NCBI GenBank assembly: GCA_016699735.1
Contig: CP065008.1
Span: 2,108,001-2,172,000 of the forward strand
Length of the DNA stretch: 64,000 nt
Source: Alphaproteobacteria bacterium
GTDB taxonomy: Bacteria > Pseudomonadota > Alphaproteobacteria > Micavibrionales > Micavibrionaceae
Reading direction: 5' to 3'
Part shown: positions 8,795 through 17,029 of the stretch, piece after piece
Layout: each line of letters starts with the position of its first letter
Position numbering within the stretch: position 1 is the first letter of the stretch
Notes under the pieces: model-generated
Database searches by the model: none
What the model saw: the letters and a program-made list of their open reading frames with translations, nothing else
What the model was told of the DNA's origin: nothing
Made by a program: the position numbers and the translations under genes

Positions 8795-9298
8795 ATGAAA
8801 AAATTATATGTGTTGTTCGCACTCTGCCTGACAGGTTCTCTCTTTTCACCTTCGGTCCATGCAGACGTCTGTAGTTGTGAAATGCAGGAGGAAAAAGCCC
8901 TTTTCGAAAAGGCTTCTGCAGTTTTTTCTGCAAACTCAATAACCCCAACTGAAACGGCCAATAACGCCTTATGGAATACCTTTGTCGTGACGAATATTGA
9001 AAAGACCGACAAGGACTCGGAATTACTGATCAGTTCTTACGAAATTAACGGCGATAAAAGGGCAAAAATCGCCCAGAAAACATCAGATTGCAATTTCAGT
9101 TTTGAGGAAGGAAAGCATTACCGTGTCTTCGCCACACTCAAGCAAACCCAAAAAGGCATCCCCTATTTCAGCACCAGTCAGTGTTCGGGAACGAAAGAAA
9201 TTCCGGCCCCTGATCTGACTCCTTCTTCAGGAGAGCAGGACACTGTGAAACAAGAAAAAAATATCACACCAGAAGGACAGGATGCCCCAACAGAATAG
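8795..9298 (+). CDS. secreted NTR/TIMP-like protein, small
   Basis: This 167-residue protein has a clear signal peptide (Lys-Lys, then a hydrophobic stretch, cleavage after VHA near residue 23). The mature chain begins DVCSC, and a second Cys pair occurs at SDCNF and STSQCSG. The CxC start, the middle GKHYRVFAT strand and the TSQCSGT end match the netrin/TIMP-like (NTR) fold seen in bacterial secreted proteins. The C-terminus is polar and probably disordered. GAGGA lies eight bases before the ATG. It is followed within 20 bases by a second protein with the same N-terminal layout, so the two look like an ancient duplication. Function unknown; these folds usually bind proteins. Confidence 0.7.
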   Translation: MKKLYVLFALCLTGSLFSPSVHADVCSCEMQEEKALFEKASAVFSANSITPTETANNALWNTFVVTNIEKTDKDSELLISSYEINGDKRAKIAQKTSDCNFSFEEGKHYRVFATLKQTQKGIPYFSTSQCSGTKEIPAPDLTPSSGEQDTVKQEKNITPEGQDAPTE

Positions 9299-9317
9299 TC
9301 CCCGGAATAAGGGTTCA

Positions 9318-10313
9318 ATGCCCCGACACAGAATCTTGTACAATCAAGGTGTCTTCTTTTTTTTATGTCTGTTTTCTGCGTCTTTTCCCATGCCGGTGAA
9401 GGCTTGCACCTGCACAGGAGAATTTGAGGAGTATACTTCAAGAACAGATTTCGATCTGATTTTTTATGGTATCCCACTCGAAGAAACTGAAATGGCGCAC
9501 TCCATGCACATAAGCCGATTCTCTTCTCAGAAAGTCCTCAAACTCAGCGACAGGGCAAAGACCATACTGAACGGCGAAAGCACGGTCACCCTTCTGCAAC
9601 CTCTCTCGGAATGCGCCTCCATCTTCGAAAAGGGAAAAAGTTACATTATACACGCCGCAGTAACTGAAAATGATTCAGGCACAGAATATCTTACAACAAG
9701 CCAATGTTTTGGGACGGGCCGTATATTCTCGAAAGAAGACGCAATCACAGAAGAGCAATTTAAAAAATTGCTTATGGATGCACTGGAAAGTGAAAAAACG
9801 GATGCCAGAATCAGCCTGCTAGTGACAGAGGAGAGAGGTCTCGTCCCCGGCCTTTTTGAAAAACTGGGCGTTCAGATTTTTTCAGTCAAAACGAGCGCCA
9901 ACCCAGAACCCGTCCGGTATTTTTATGCAGACAACACGATAGACGCCATCCCGTCGTTCGGCGGCCAAGGTTTAATGTCGGCTATACTGGTTTCCCGCAA
10001 AGACATTCCTCATCTTTCATTGTATTACACCTTTTCCTTCGGCTCGGGGATCCATCGTTCCCATATCGGCCATATTTATAGGGATGGCAACGGAGCAATG
10101 GTGAAAATCGACAGCGAAGGGTTTCAGGGTATGGATTTATTTGCCTCAGTGGACGAGGAAGGAAAGACCCATATTCACTCAGGGGATTACAAGGCCTTTA
10201 ACAAATGGACACCCGATGATAAAAGCCATTTCGTTATCGATCCGTCCGAACGTAGCTTTATCAAACTCACGCCCGTAAACATAAGCCAGAAAAACAATGC
10301 CCAAAAGAACTGA
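9318..10313 (+). CDS. secreted NTR/TIMP-like protein with C-terminal extension
   Basis: I chose the ATG at 9318, preceded by AAGGG, because it puts a normal signal peptide (VFFFLCLFSASF, cleavage near VKA) directly before the mature CTC start; an ATG 12 codons earlier overlaps the previous gene. The first 140 residues repeat the NTR-like pattern: CTCTGEFEE, FDLIFYGIPL, ECASIFEKGKSYIIHA and LTTSQCFGTG. The remaining roughly 190 residues look beta-rich and match no family I recognise (FGSGIHRSHIGHIYRDGNG). The protein has 331 residues. Its last 17 bases overlap the start of carB, so the pair is embedded in the carAB operon and likely co-transcribed with it. Confidence 0.65.
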   Translation: MPRHRILYNQGVFFFLCLFSASFPMPVKACTCTGEFEEYTSRTDFDLIFYGIPLEETEMAHSMHISRFSSQKVLKLSDRAKTILNGESTVTLLQPLSECASIFEKGKSYIIHAAVTENDSGTEYLTTSQCFGTGRIFSKEDAITEEQFKKLLMDALESEKTDARISLLVTEERGLVPGLFEKLGVQIFSVKTSANPEPVRYFYADNTIDAIPSFGGQGLMSAILVSRKDIPHLSLYYTFSFGSGIHRSHIGHIYRDGNGAMVKIDSEGFQGMDLFASVDEEGKTHIHSGDYKAFNKWTPDDKSHFVIDPSERSFIKLTPVNISQKNNAQKN

Positions 10314-13300
10314 TATTCAATCCATCTGCATTATCGGCGCGGGGCCGATCATCATCGGCCAAGCTTGCGAATTCGACTATTCGGGAACGCAGGCGTGTAA
10401 AGCCCTGAAGGAGGAAGGTTACCGGATCATTCTGGTCAACTCCAACCCGGCGACCATCATGACTGACCCGGAACTGACGGACGCCACCTACGTCGAACCG
10501 ATTACACCGGAGATCGTCGCAAAGATCCTTGAAAAGGAGCGCCCGAATGCCCTGCTCCCTACCATGGGCGGACAGACCGCTCTCAACACCGCTCTGGCTC
10601 TGGCCAAGAACGGAACGCTGGAACGCCTCGGAATCGAGCTGATCGGCGCGGATCAGGAGGCCATCGAAAAAGCCGAAGACCGTGAAAAATTCAAGAGATG
10701 TATGGACGAACTCGGTCTCGCGTCAGCAAAGAGCCGTGTGGTCACGACTCTGGAACAGGCTCGTGAGGTCGCACAGGAGATTGGCCTCCCTGCTATTATC
10801 CGCCCCTCCTTTACGCTCGGCGGAACCGGCGGCGGTATCGCTTATAACCGTGACGATTACGAACGCATCGTCCGCGAAGGACTTGAAGCCTCGCCGACAA
10901 ACGAAGTCCTGATCGAGGAATCCCTCCTCGGCTGGAAGGAATATGAAATGGAGGTTGTCCGCGATAAAAACGACAACTGCATCATCGTCTGCTCGATTGA
11001 AAATATCGACCCGATGGGCGTACATACCGGGGATTCCATCACCGTTGCTCCGGCCCTGACGCTGACCGATAAGGAATACCAGATCATGCGGAACGCCTCG
11101 ATCGCCATCCTGCGCGGCATTGGCGTAGAGACAGGCGGATCGAACGTGCAGTTCGCGGTCAACCCTGAAGACGGCCGCATGATCGTCATCGAGATGAACC
11201 CGCGGGTATCGCGCTCATCCGCTCTGGCCTCAAAAGCAACAGGTTTCCCCATCGCCAAGATTGCAGCAAAACTGGCGGTCGGCTACACGCTGGACGAACT
11301 CGCCAACGATATTACGGGGGGAAAGACGCCAGCCTCCTTCGAACCCACGATTGATTATATCGTCACGAAAGTTCCCCGTTTTGCTTTTGAAAAATTCAAA
11401 GGCACGGAAACGATTCTCTCAACAGCGATGAAATCGGTCGGCGAAGCCATGTCGATTGGCCGCAGTTTTGAAGAATCCTTACAAAAATCCATGCGCTCCC
11501 TCGAAAAGGGTCTGACAGGCCTGAATCCCCTGCCCGTCCGGGGTTCAAAGGGCAGCGAGGACAATTCCTCCCGCGATCTTCTCGTCGCCGCCATTGCCAA
11601 ACCCGCGCCGCAGAGAATCCTCTATATCGCTGAAGGATTGCGTCAAGGTCTGTCTGTCGAAGAAATTCAAGACATCAGTAAATACGACCCATGGTTCCTG
11701 CAGCGGATTGAAAATATTATCCGCGCCGAAAAAGAAATTCTGGACAACGGCCTTCCCGTGAACGCCGAGGGCTGGATGAAGGTAAAAAAATTGGGCTTCT
11801 CCGATGCCCAGCTCGCGCAACTCATGAAAGTCTCCGAAGCCAGCGTCCGCAAGGCCCGCTATGCCCATAATGTGCACCCCGTCTTCAAGCGCGTGGATAG
11901 CTGCGCGGCGGAAATCCCCTCCGAAACCGCCTATATGTATAGCTGCTACGAGGGCAACGGCCTTGAACCCGCCGAGAATGAAATCGAACCGACGAACCGC
12001 AAAAAAGTCGTGATCCTCGGCGGCGGCCCCAACCGGATCGGTCAGGGCATAGAATTCGATTACTGCTGCGTCCACGCGGCCTATGCGCTGAAGGAAGCCG
12101 GTTACGAAACCATTATGATCAACTGCAACCCCGAAACGGTTTCGACAGATTACGATACCTCCGACCGCCTCTATTTCGAGCCACTGACCGAAGAAGATGT
12201 GGTTGAAATCATTCACGCGGAACAGAAAAACGGCGAAGTGCTGGGAGTCATCGTCCAACTGGGCGGGCAGACTCCGCTCAAGCTTTCTCAAGCCCTTCAA
12301 AAACACGGCATTCCCATTCTGGGCACATCCCCGGACGCCATCGACCTCGCCGAGGATCGGGAGAGATTCCAGAAGCTTCTTAAGAAACTTGGCTTGCGTC
12401 AGCCGCCGAACGCTCTCGCACGCTCGAAGCAGGAAGCCCTCGGCATTGCCGAGGACATCGGCTTCCCCATCGTCATTCGCCCGTCTTATGTTCTGGGCGG
12501 ACAAGCGATGGAGATCGTGCACAACATGGCTGAGTTGGAGGAGTACATCAACACGGCGGTAAAAGTTTCCGGAGACACGCCCGTCCTGCTCGACCGCTAT
12601 CTGAAAAGCGCCATCGAGATTGATGTTGATGCCTTGTGCGACGGCGAGGAAGTCTTCGTCGCCGGAATCATGGAGCATATCGAGGAAGCGGGCATTCACT
12701 CCGGCGACAGTATGTGCGTTCTTCCGCCCCACTCCCTGTCATCAGAGACGGTGCGAAGCATCGAAGAGCAAACTGTAAAATTGGCCAAAGCGTTATACGT
12801 CAAAGGATTGATGAACGTCCAGTTCGCAGCAAGACGCAATGAAGAGACGGGCGAGTTCGATATTTATATTCTCGAAGTCAACCCGCGAGCCTCACGCACC
12901 GTGCCGTTCGTGGCCAAAGCCACCGGAACACCGGTGGCTAAAATTGCTGCCCGCATCATGGCCGGCGAAAAACTCGAGGACTTCCGCTCGATCTTGCAGC
13001 CCATGAGCACGAAGCACTCGGCCGTGAAGGCGCCCGTCTTCCCATTCAACCGCTTCCCCGGCGTCGATCCGCTTCTGGGACCGGAAATGAAATCCACCGG
13101 CGAAGTCATCGGTCTGGATGTAGACCTAGCCCACGCGATTGCCAAATCCATGCTGGGCGCAGGAATAAAACTTCCCGTCAAAGGCACCGTTTTCTTGTCG
13201 GTCAAAGATTCCGACAAGGAGGAACTGCTGCCCATCGCCCGTGACCTTATCGCCATCGGTTTTGATCTTGTGGCTACCGGGGGAACCTGTAAATTCCTCA

Positions 13301-13608
13301 AGGCCAAGGGAATCAAGGTCTCGCGCATCAACAAGGTTCTGGAAGGCCAGCCCCACATCGTGGACGCAATCATCAACGGCAAAATTCAACTCGTCATCAA
13401 TACGACGACAAAAAGCGCACAGGCCGTGGCCGACTCGTCCTCGATCCGCCGCATGGCCCTGATGAACAAAATCCCCTATTACACCCTGATGACCGCCGCC
13501 CGTGCCGCAGTGGAAGCCCTCAAAGCCATCAAGGCGCGGGAACTGGACGTCGCACCGCTGCAATCCTACTTTGAGGATCGCAATTCCAGCAAGGCAGCGG
13601 CGGAATAG
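10297..13608 (+). CDS. carB: carbamoyl-phosphate synthase large subunit
   Basis: CarB uses ammonia from CarA, bicarbonate and two ATP to make carbamoyl phosphate. The 1103-residue protein is slightly longer than the usual 1070-1080. It has two homologous ATP-grasp halves (the first with IRPSFTLGGTGGG, the second with IRPSYVLGGQAME), the oligomerisation domain between them, and a C-terminal MGS-like allosteric domain with LVATGGTCKFL and NTTTK. The ATG at 10297 lies inside the end of the secreted-protein gene (17-base overlap), which suggests coupled translation. A strong terminator follows at 13675-13704, ending the carA-carB transcript before greA. Confidence 0.97.
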   Translation: MPKRTDIQSICIIGAGPIIIGQACEFDYSGTQACKALKEEGYRIILVNSNPATIMTDPELTDATYVEPITPEIVAKILEKERPNALLPTMGGQTALNTALALAKNGTLERLGIELIGADQEAIEKAEDREKFKRCMDELGLASAKSRVVTTLEQAREVAQEIGLPAIIRPSFTLGGTGGGIAYNRDDYERIVREGLEASPTNEVLIEESLLGWKEYEMEVVRDKNDNCIIVCSIENIDPMGVHTGDSITVAPALTLTDKEYQIMRNASIAILRGIGVETGGSNVQFAVNPEDGRMIVIEMNPRVSRSSALASKATGFPIAKIAAKLAVGYTLDELANDITGGKTPASFEPTIDYIVTKVPRFAFEKFKGTETILSTAMKSVGEAMSIGRSFEESLQKSMRSLEKGLTGLNPLPVRGSKGSEDNSSRDLLVAAIAKPAPQRILYIAEGLRQGLSVEEIQDISKYDPWFLQRIENIIRAEKEILDNGLPVNAEGWMKVKKLGFSDAQLAQLMKVSEASVRKARYAHNVHPVFKRVDSCAAEIPSETAYMYSCYEGNGLEPAENEIEPTNRKKVVILGGGPNRIGQGIEFDYCCVHAAYALKEAGYETIMINCNPETVSTDYDTSDRLYFEPLTEEDVVEIIHAEQKNGEVLGVIVQLGGQTPLKLSQALQKHGIPILGTSPDAIDLAEDRERFQKLLKKLGLRQPPNALARSKQEALGIAEDIGFPIVIRPSYVLGGQAMEIVHNMAELEEYINTAVKVSGDTPVLLDRYLKSAIEIDVDALCDGEEVFVAGIMEHIEEAGIHSGDSMCVLPPHSLSSETVRSIEEQTVKLAKALYVKGLMNVQFAARRNEETGEFDIYILEVNPRASRTVPFVAKATGTPVAKIAARIMAGEKLEDFRSILQPMSTKHSAVKAPVFPFNRFPGVDPLLGPEMKSTGEVIGLDVDLAHAIAKSMLGAGIKLPVKGTVFLSVKDSDKEELLPIARDLIAIGFDLVATGGTCKFLKAKGIKVSRINKVLEGQPHIVDAIINGKIQLVINTTTKSAQAVADSSSIRRMALMNKIPYYTLMTAARAAVEALKAIKARELDVAPLQSYFEDRNSSKAAAE

Positions 13609-13674
13609 CGACGTCCTTGACGGAGCGTGCCTGTTTGCGATACGCTTTTTGGTCTGAGCAAAGAATAACGGCAC

Positions 13675-13704
13675 CCCGCCCTTCGGAGGCGGGATGTTTG
13701 TTTT
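13675..13704 (+). terminator. Rho-independent terminator after carB
   Basis: CCCGCC at 13675-13680 pairs with GGCGGG at 13688-13693 across a CTTCGGA loop, followed by ATGTTTGTTTT. This is a stable GC stem with a T tract, 66 bases after the carB stop. Confidence 0.85.
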
Positions 13705-13747
13705 AAGTTCAGACCTAATTTTATTTTTTTATTACAGGATTTCATTC

Positions 13748-14221
13748 ATGGACCAGGTTCCTTTGACTAAAGAAGGATTCGTCAGACTCGAAGGCGAGTT
13801 GAAAAACCTCAAAAGCGTTCAACGCCCTGCCGTCATTCAGGCGATTGCCGAAGCCCGCGCTCACGGCGATCTTTCGGAGAACGCCGAATATCACGCCGCC
13901 CGCGAGCAGCAGAGCTTTATTGAGGGCCGCATACAGGAACTCGAATCCGTCATTGGCCGGGCGCAGGTGATCGACCCGAAGACCATGACCGGACAGGTTG
14001 TAAAATTCGGCGCCACCGTCACCGTGGTGGACGAAGATTCAGACGATGAGGAAACCTATCAGCTCGTCGGCGAATATGAATCGGATACGGAAAAAGGAAA
14101 ACTCTCCATCGGCGCCCCCGTAGCCCGCGCCCTGATCGGAAAATCCGTCGGCGATCTCGTGAAGGTCAAAACCCCCAAGGGTTTGCGGTCCTACGAAATT
14201 CTAGACGTCAAATACAAGTAA
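13748..14221 (+). CDS. greA: transcription elongation factor GreA
   Basis: GreA rescues backtracked RNA polymerase by stimulating transcript cleavage. The 157-residue length is standard. The N-terminal coiled-coil finger carries the acidic tip in ARAHGDLSENAEYHAA and the RIQELESVI helix; the C-terminal FKBP-like domain has GAPVARALIGKSVGD and ends with LRSYEILDVKYK. The ATG at 13748 has AGGA eight bases upstream; an 18-codon upstream extension in frame is hydrophobic, lies in the carB terminator region and is not real. It follows carB but is transcriptionally separate. The stop abuts the convergent small gene at 14222 without a gap. Confidence 0.97.
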   Translation: MDQVPLTKEGFVRLEGELKNLKSVQRPAVIQAIAEARAHGDLSENAEYHAAREQQSFIEGRIQELESVIGRAQVIDPKTMTGQVVKFGATVTVVDEDSDDEETYQLVGEYESDTEKGKLSIGAPVARALIGKSVGDLVKVKTPKGLRSYEILDVKYK

Positions 14222-14470
14222 TCAAGCCAGCGTACTGAGACGCTGTTGATCGGCGGACAGGGTCGTCTCCGGTTTTTGCGAGAGAGTAGCAGCAACCTGA
14301 CGGGCAGCGTCCTCGGCCTGCGACAGACTCAAAGCCTCCTGCGAAATCTTGACCTCATCGACAGGAGCGCCGGATTTCGTTTCTGCTTTTTCCGGCTTTT
14401 GTGTCTCCTGCGTTTTCTTCACAGACTGAAGCGGCTGCACGGACCCGGACGGATTGACGGAATCGACCAT
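14222..14470 (-). CDS. small Ser/Gln-rich hypothetical protein
   Basis: The 82-residue protein starts at an ATG with AGGAGAG seven bases upstream, so it is likely translated. It is hydrophilic and probably disordered in its first half (SVQPLQSVKKTQETQKP). A short conserved-looking core follows, VDEVKISQEALSLSQAED, a pattern seen near the N-termini of flagellar-associated and FlgM/FliK-like proteins (V-x-I-S-x-E-A). That resemblance is weak and no family can be assigned. It is convergent with greA and shares no spacer with it. Confidence 0.6.
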   Translation of the reverse strand: MVDSVNPSGSVQPLQSVKKTQETQKPEKAETKSGAPVDEVKISQEALSLSQAEDAARQVAATLSQKPETTLSADQQRLSTLA

Positions 14471-14558
14471 AAGACTCTCTCCTGATTTAACCTGACATTA
14501 CCCGGCGCAGCCTCCAACGCCACGCCTCCCTAACCTCGGCGATCATAGCCAAAAACTG

Positions 14559-15371
14559 CTAAAAAGTGATGAATTTTGTCGCCAAAGTCAGGCGCAGCGC
14601 CTTAAACGGCGGCTCCAGCGCATATTGCGGGTCGAAAATATTGTATTTTCGGGCTCTCAGATGCTTGAAATACAGCCCCGCCAGCACCGAAGACGCTTTA
14701 AGGAAAATGTTATTCGGCCGGACTCCGATTGTCTGCGCTGCCGCAATTTCGGCCAGCAACCCCGGCAACCCCGCCTGCCGCTCGAACAGGAACAGCTTCT
14801 CTCGGGTCACGATATGCTTGACCGTCAGATCTTCGGGAAGATAACACCGCCCCTGTCCCGCATGGGCGGGAACCGCTCGCAAAATCCCCGCCAGCGCATA
14901 ATTCACCGCCACCGGATAGACCGGCTCCATTTCGGGATCGTCCCCTGTGACTTTAACCGCCAGCTTCATCAGCGGCGTAGAGGTGAAATCCGCGTAATTC
15001 AAAAGCCCCTCCAGATTCCCCGGTGAAACATTCTCAAGATCGAACTCCCGCGCATAGGCCAGCGTATCGAACATCTCCCTTGGCAAATCATGCGCCTTGA
15101 TCGCCAGCGCCAGCGCATCGATAATCGCATTCTCCGGCTGCGCCTTGTTTTCATAAATGCATCCGACGGCCTCGCGCCACCATTGCAGGCGGATCAGCCC
15201 GAGCGTGCTGTCACTCACCACTTCCCGCGTTTTCGCCAGTTCGTGGTTATAGGCAAACAACGCCCACAGCGCCTCGCGTGTCTGCGGCGGCGCGAACATC
15301 GACAGCAGGAAGCGGTCCCGGTCATGGTCCCGCACGATCTGCCCGCACGTTGAAAGCGCCTGTCCGCCCAA
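14559..15371 (-). CDS. squalene/phytoene synthase-like protein, NDUFAF6-type
   Basis: The 270-residue protein has the isoprenoid synthase fold layout (LWALFAYNHELAKTREVV, LIRLQWWREAV, YADFTSTPLMKLAVKV, ILRAVPAHAGQGRCYLPEDL). The two Asp-rich metal motifs of true squalene/phytoene synthases are missing: the first reads HELAK and the second RAVPAH in place of D-rich sequences. This matches the NDUFAF6 branch, whose members assist complex I assembly in mitochondria; the bacterial role is inferred. The start is uncertain: a TTG at 15371 is in frame with GGAG close by, and a GTG 13 codons on is possible. In alphaproteobacteria this gene often follows the secDF-Mth938 group, as it nearly does here. 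Confidence 0.8.
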   Translation of the reverse strand: MGGQALSTCGQIVRDHDRDRFLLSMFAPPQTREALWALFAYNHELAKTREVVSDSTLGLIRLQWWREAVGCIYENKAQPENAIIDALALAIKAHDLPREMFDTLAYAREFDLENVSPGNLEGLLNYADFTSTPLMKLAVKVTGDDPEMEPVYPVAVNYALAGILRAVPAHAGQGRCYLPEDLTVKHIVTREKLFLFERQAGLPGLLAEIAAAQTIGVRPNNIFLKASSVLAGLYFKHLRARKYNIFDPQYALEPPFKALRLTLATKFITF

Positions 15372-15393
15372 AAGCTCCGCCGTTCAAAAAACC

Positions 15394-15421
15394 TTGAGAA
15401 ATTGCCCAAAATGACTAGTGT
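15394..15421 (+). promoter_or_regulatory. possible sodB promoter
   Basis: TTGAGA at 15394-15399 and TAGTGT at 15416-15421 are separated by 16 bases, a plausible sigma-70 pair about 45 bases before the sodB start. Seen by eye only. Confidence 0.3.
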
Positions 15422-15464
15422 AGCGTTAGCAGCTTTTAGAGATCATGGAAAGCAGGAGACGATC

Positions 15465-16097
15465 ATGCCCTTTACCCTCCCCGAACTCCCCTACGCCTAC
15501 GACGCGCTGATGCCTTATATGTCGAAGGAGACGCTGGAATTCCATCACGACAAACACCACAACGCCTATGTCGTGAAGGGTAACGAGCTCGCGCAGGCCG
15601 CGGGTCTGGGCGATAAAACTCTGGAACAGGTCGTGGTGTCCTCCTTCAAAAATCCGGCGCAGGCGGGCCTTTTCAACAACGCGGGCCAGCACTGGAACCA
15701 CATTCATTTCTGGAACTGGATGAAAAAGGACGGCGGCCCGAAAAGCGGCAAGGCCATCCCCGCCAATCTTGAAAGCATGATCAACCAATCCTTCGGCTCG
15801 TACGACTCCTTCCGCGGCAAATTCATCGAGGCCGGAATGACACAGTTCGGCTCCGGCTGGTGCTGGCTGATCCTCGATGCCAACGGCAAGCTCGACGTGA
15901 TGAAGACCCCCAACGGCGAAAACCCGCTGGCGCAGGGCAAGACCGCGCTTCTGGGCTGCGATGTCTGGGAACACAGCTATTACATCGACTACCGCAACGC
16001 CCGCCAGAAATATCTGGAGGCCTTCATGGACAGCCTCGTGAACTGGGAGTATGTCGCCGAACTCTTCGAAAAAGGCCCGGTGAAAATCGCGGCTTAA
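15465..16097 (+). CDS. sodB: superoxide dismutase (Fe/Mn family, likely Fe)
   Basis: The enzyme dismutates superoxide in the cytoplasm. The 210-residue protein begins MPFTLPELPYAYDAL and has the metal ligands in the usual places: His in FHHDKHHNAYV, His in AGQHWNHIHFWNW, and Asp/His in DVWEHSYYIDYRNAR. The GSGWCWL segment and the FWNWMKKDGG stretch favour the iron type. I chose the ATG at 15465, with AGGAG seven bases upstream; an earlier in-frame start is not needed. There is no obvious co-transcribed partner, since a 184-base gap with an inverted repeat follows. Confidence 0.96.
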   Translation: MPFTLPELPYAYDALMPYMSKETLEFHHDKHHNAYVVKGNELAQAAGLGDKTLEQVVVSSFKNPAQAGLFNNAGQHWNHIHFWNWMKKDGGPKSGKAIPANLESMINQSFGSYDSFRGKFIEAGMTQFGSGWCWLILDANGKLDVMKTPNGENPLAQGKTALLGCDVWEHSYYIDYRNARQKYLEAFMDSLVNWEYVAELFEKGPVKIAA

Positions 16098-16150
16098 AAA
16101 AGCGAAGGAGCCTTAGAATAAGCTTTTGTCAAACTGTAGGCTCTGCCGTC

Positions 16151-16184
16151 ATTAGAACAAAAAGTGAACGATTTTGTTCCTAAT
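16151..16184. promoter_or_regulatory. imperfect inverted repeat (operator or terminator-like hairpin)
   Basis: ATTAGAACAAAA at 16151-16162 pairs with TTTTGTTCCTAAT at 16172-16184, with one bulged base and a nine-base loop. It lies between sodB and the next gene. No T run follows on the plus strand, so an operator is as likely as a terminator. Confidence 0.4.
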
Positions 16185-16281
16185 ATGGGGAAAAATACGA
16201 GGGTTTGACCGCTCTTATCGCAATTCTTGTAAGTTTATTATTATCTAAGTAAAATTACAGAAAATATAAACGGGTTTTTTT

Positions 16282-16998
16282 ATGTCTGACGACAAATATC
16301 AGGTTGAAATCAGAAGCTATCAGTCTGCGAATATTCCTTTGATCGGCAGGGCTGTTCACAACGAGGTTGTATTTTCCGTCAATGGTCAGCCTCTGTTCGC
16401 GTTTAATGGGGATGCCTATAACAGGCGAAGCGGAGAACTCACAAATTTTTCTACATCCGGCGAGGATACTTTAAGGGTTCGGGTATTGGAAGGAGTGGCG
16501 CTTCAAGACATAGCGCCCGACTACCCTCTGGTATCACAGACCGTAGCGGCGAATTTATCAAAGGAGGATTTCGTTAGAGGTCTCGCGCAAGCCGTTGAAG
16601 CGTCAGAATTTATCAATTCTCAAAATTTGAATTATATCATCGTGGGTGCGCCTATTTTACGCGGACATCACTTTGAGGCTCAAAATTCAAACTCCGCAGC
16701 CAATACAATTATGACCGCCATGGGTATTCCTATGCCCGTTGAAGTGCGAAGCCAGTGGGCGCCGGGGCAAGATCGCCTTCTTTTGCCGGAAGGCTGGAAG
16801 CCCAGAACGGATTCCATGTCTCACGAAGAGCGCGTGGCTTTCCTGAAAGAGCGGCTTGGAAAACTGGAAGAAAATACTGTGGGCGCACAAGTTCGAAATG
16901 ACCCCAACCCGAATAAGCCCGAGTTGCATAAACCCCAGGATTTCGTGCGTCCACCATCGCAGATATTTTTTGATCCTAAACAAACTTCGGCTTTCTGA
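16282..16998 (+). CDS. hypothetical protein, 238 residues
   Basis: I do not recognise this protein. It has no signal peptide. The N-terminal half is beta-rich (VVFSVNGQPLFAFNGDAYN). A central part (NYIIVGAPILRGHHFEAQ, then NSNSAANTIMTAMGIPMP) recalls the Asn-rich turn of NlpC/P60-like or related papain-fold proteins, but no catalytic triad is evident. It then reads WAPGQDRLLLPEGW before a charged, Pro-rich tail. The preceding gap is AT-rich and the composition is slightly lower in G+C than sodB. It ends 32 bases before the convergent stop of the 677-residue gene. Confidence 0.65.
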   Translation: MSDDKYQVEIRSYQSANIPLIGRAVHNEVVFSVNGQPLFAFNGDAYNRRSGELTNFSTSGEDTLRVRVLEGVALQDIAPDYPLVSQTVAANLSKEDFVRGLAQAVEASEFINSQNLNYIIVGAPILRGHHFEAQNSNSAANTIMTAMGIPMPVEVRSQWAPGQDRLLLPEGWKPRTDSMSHEERVAFLKERLGKLEENTVGAQVRNDPNPNKPELHKPQDFVRPPSQIFFDPKQTSAF

Positions 16999-17029
16999 GG
17001 TTTGGAGACTCTGATAGTTGGGTTTAACC

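Noticed and set aside
11545..12732. 395-codon minus-strand frame opposite carB
   Set aside because: It lies entirely inside carB, whose ATP-grasp motifs are complete; the antisense product has no recognisable domain.
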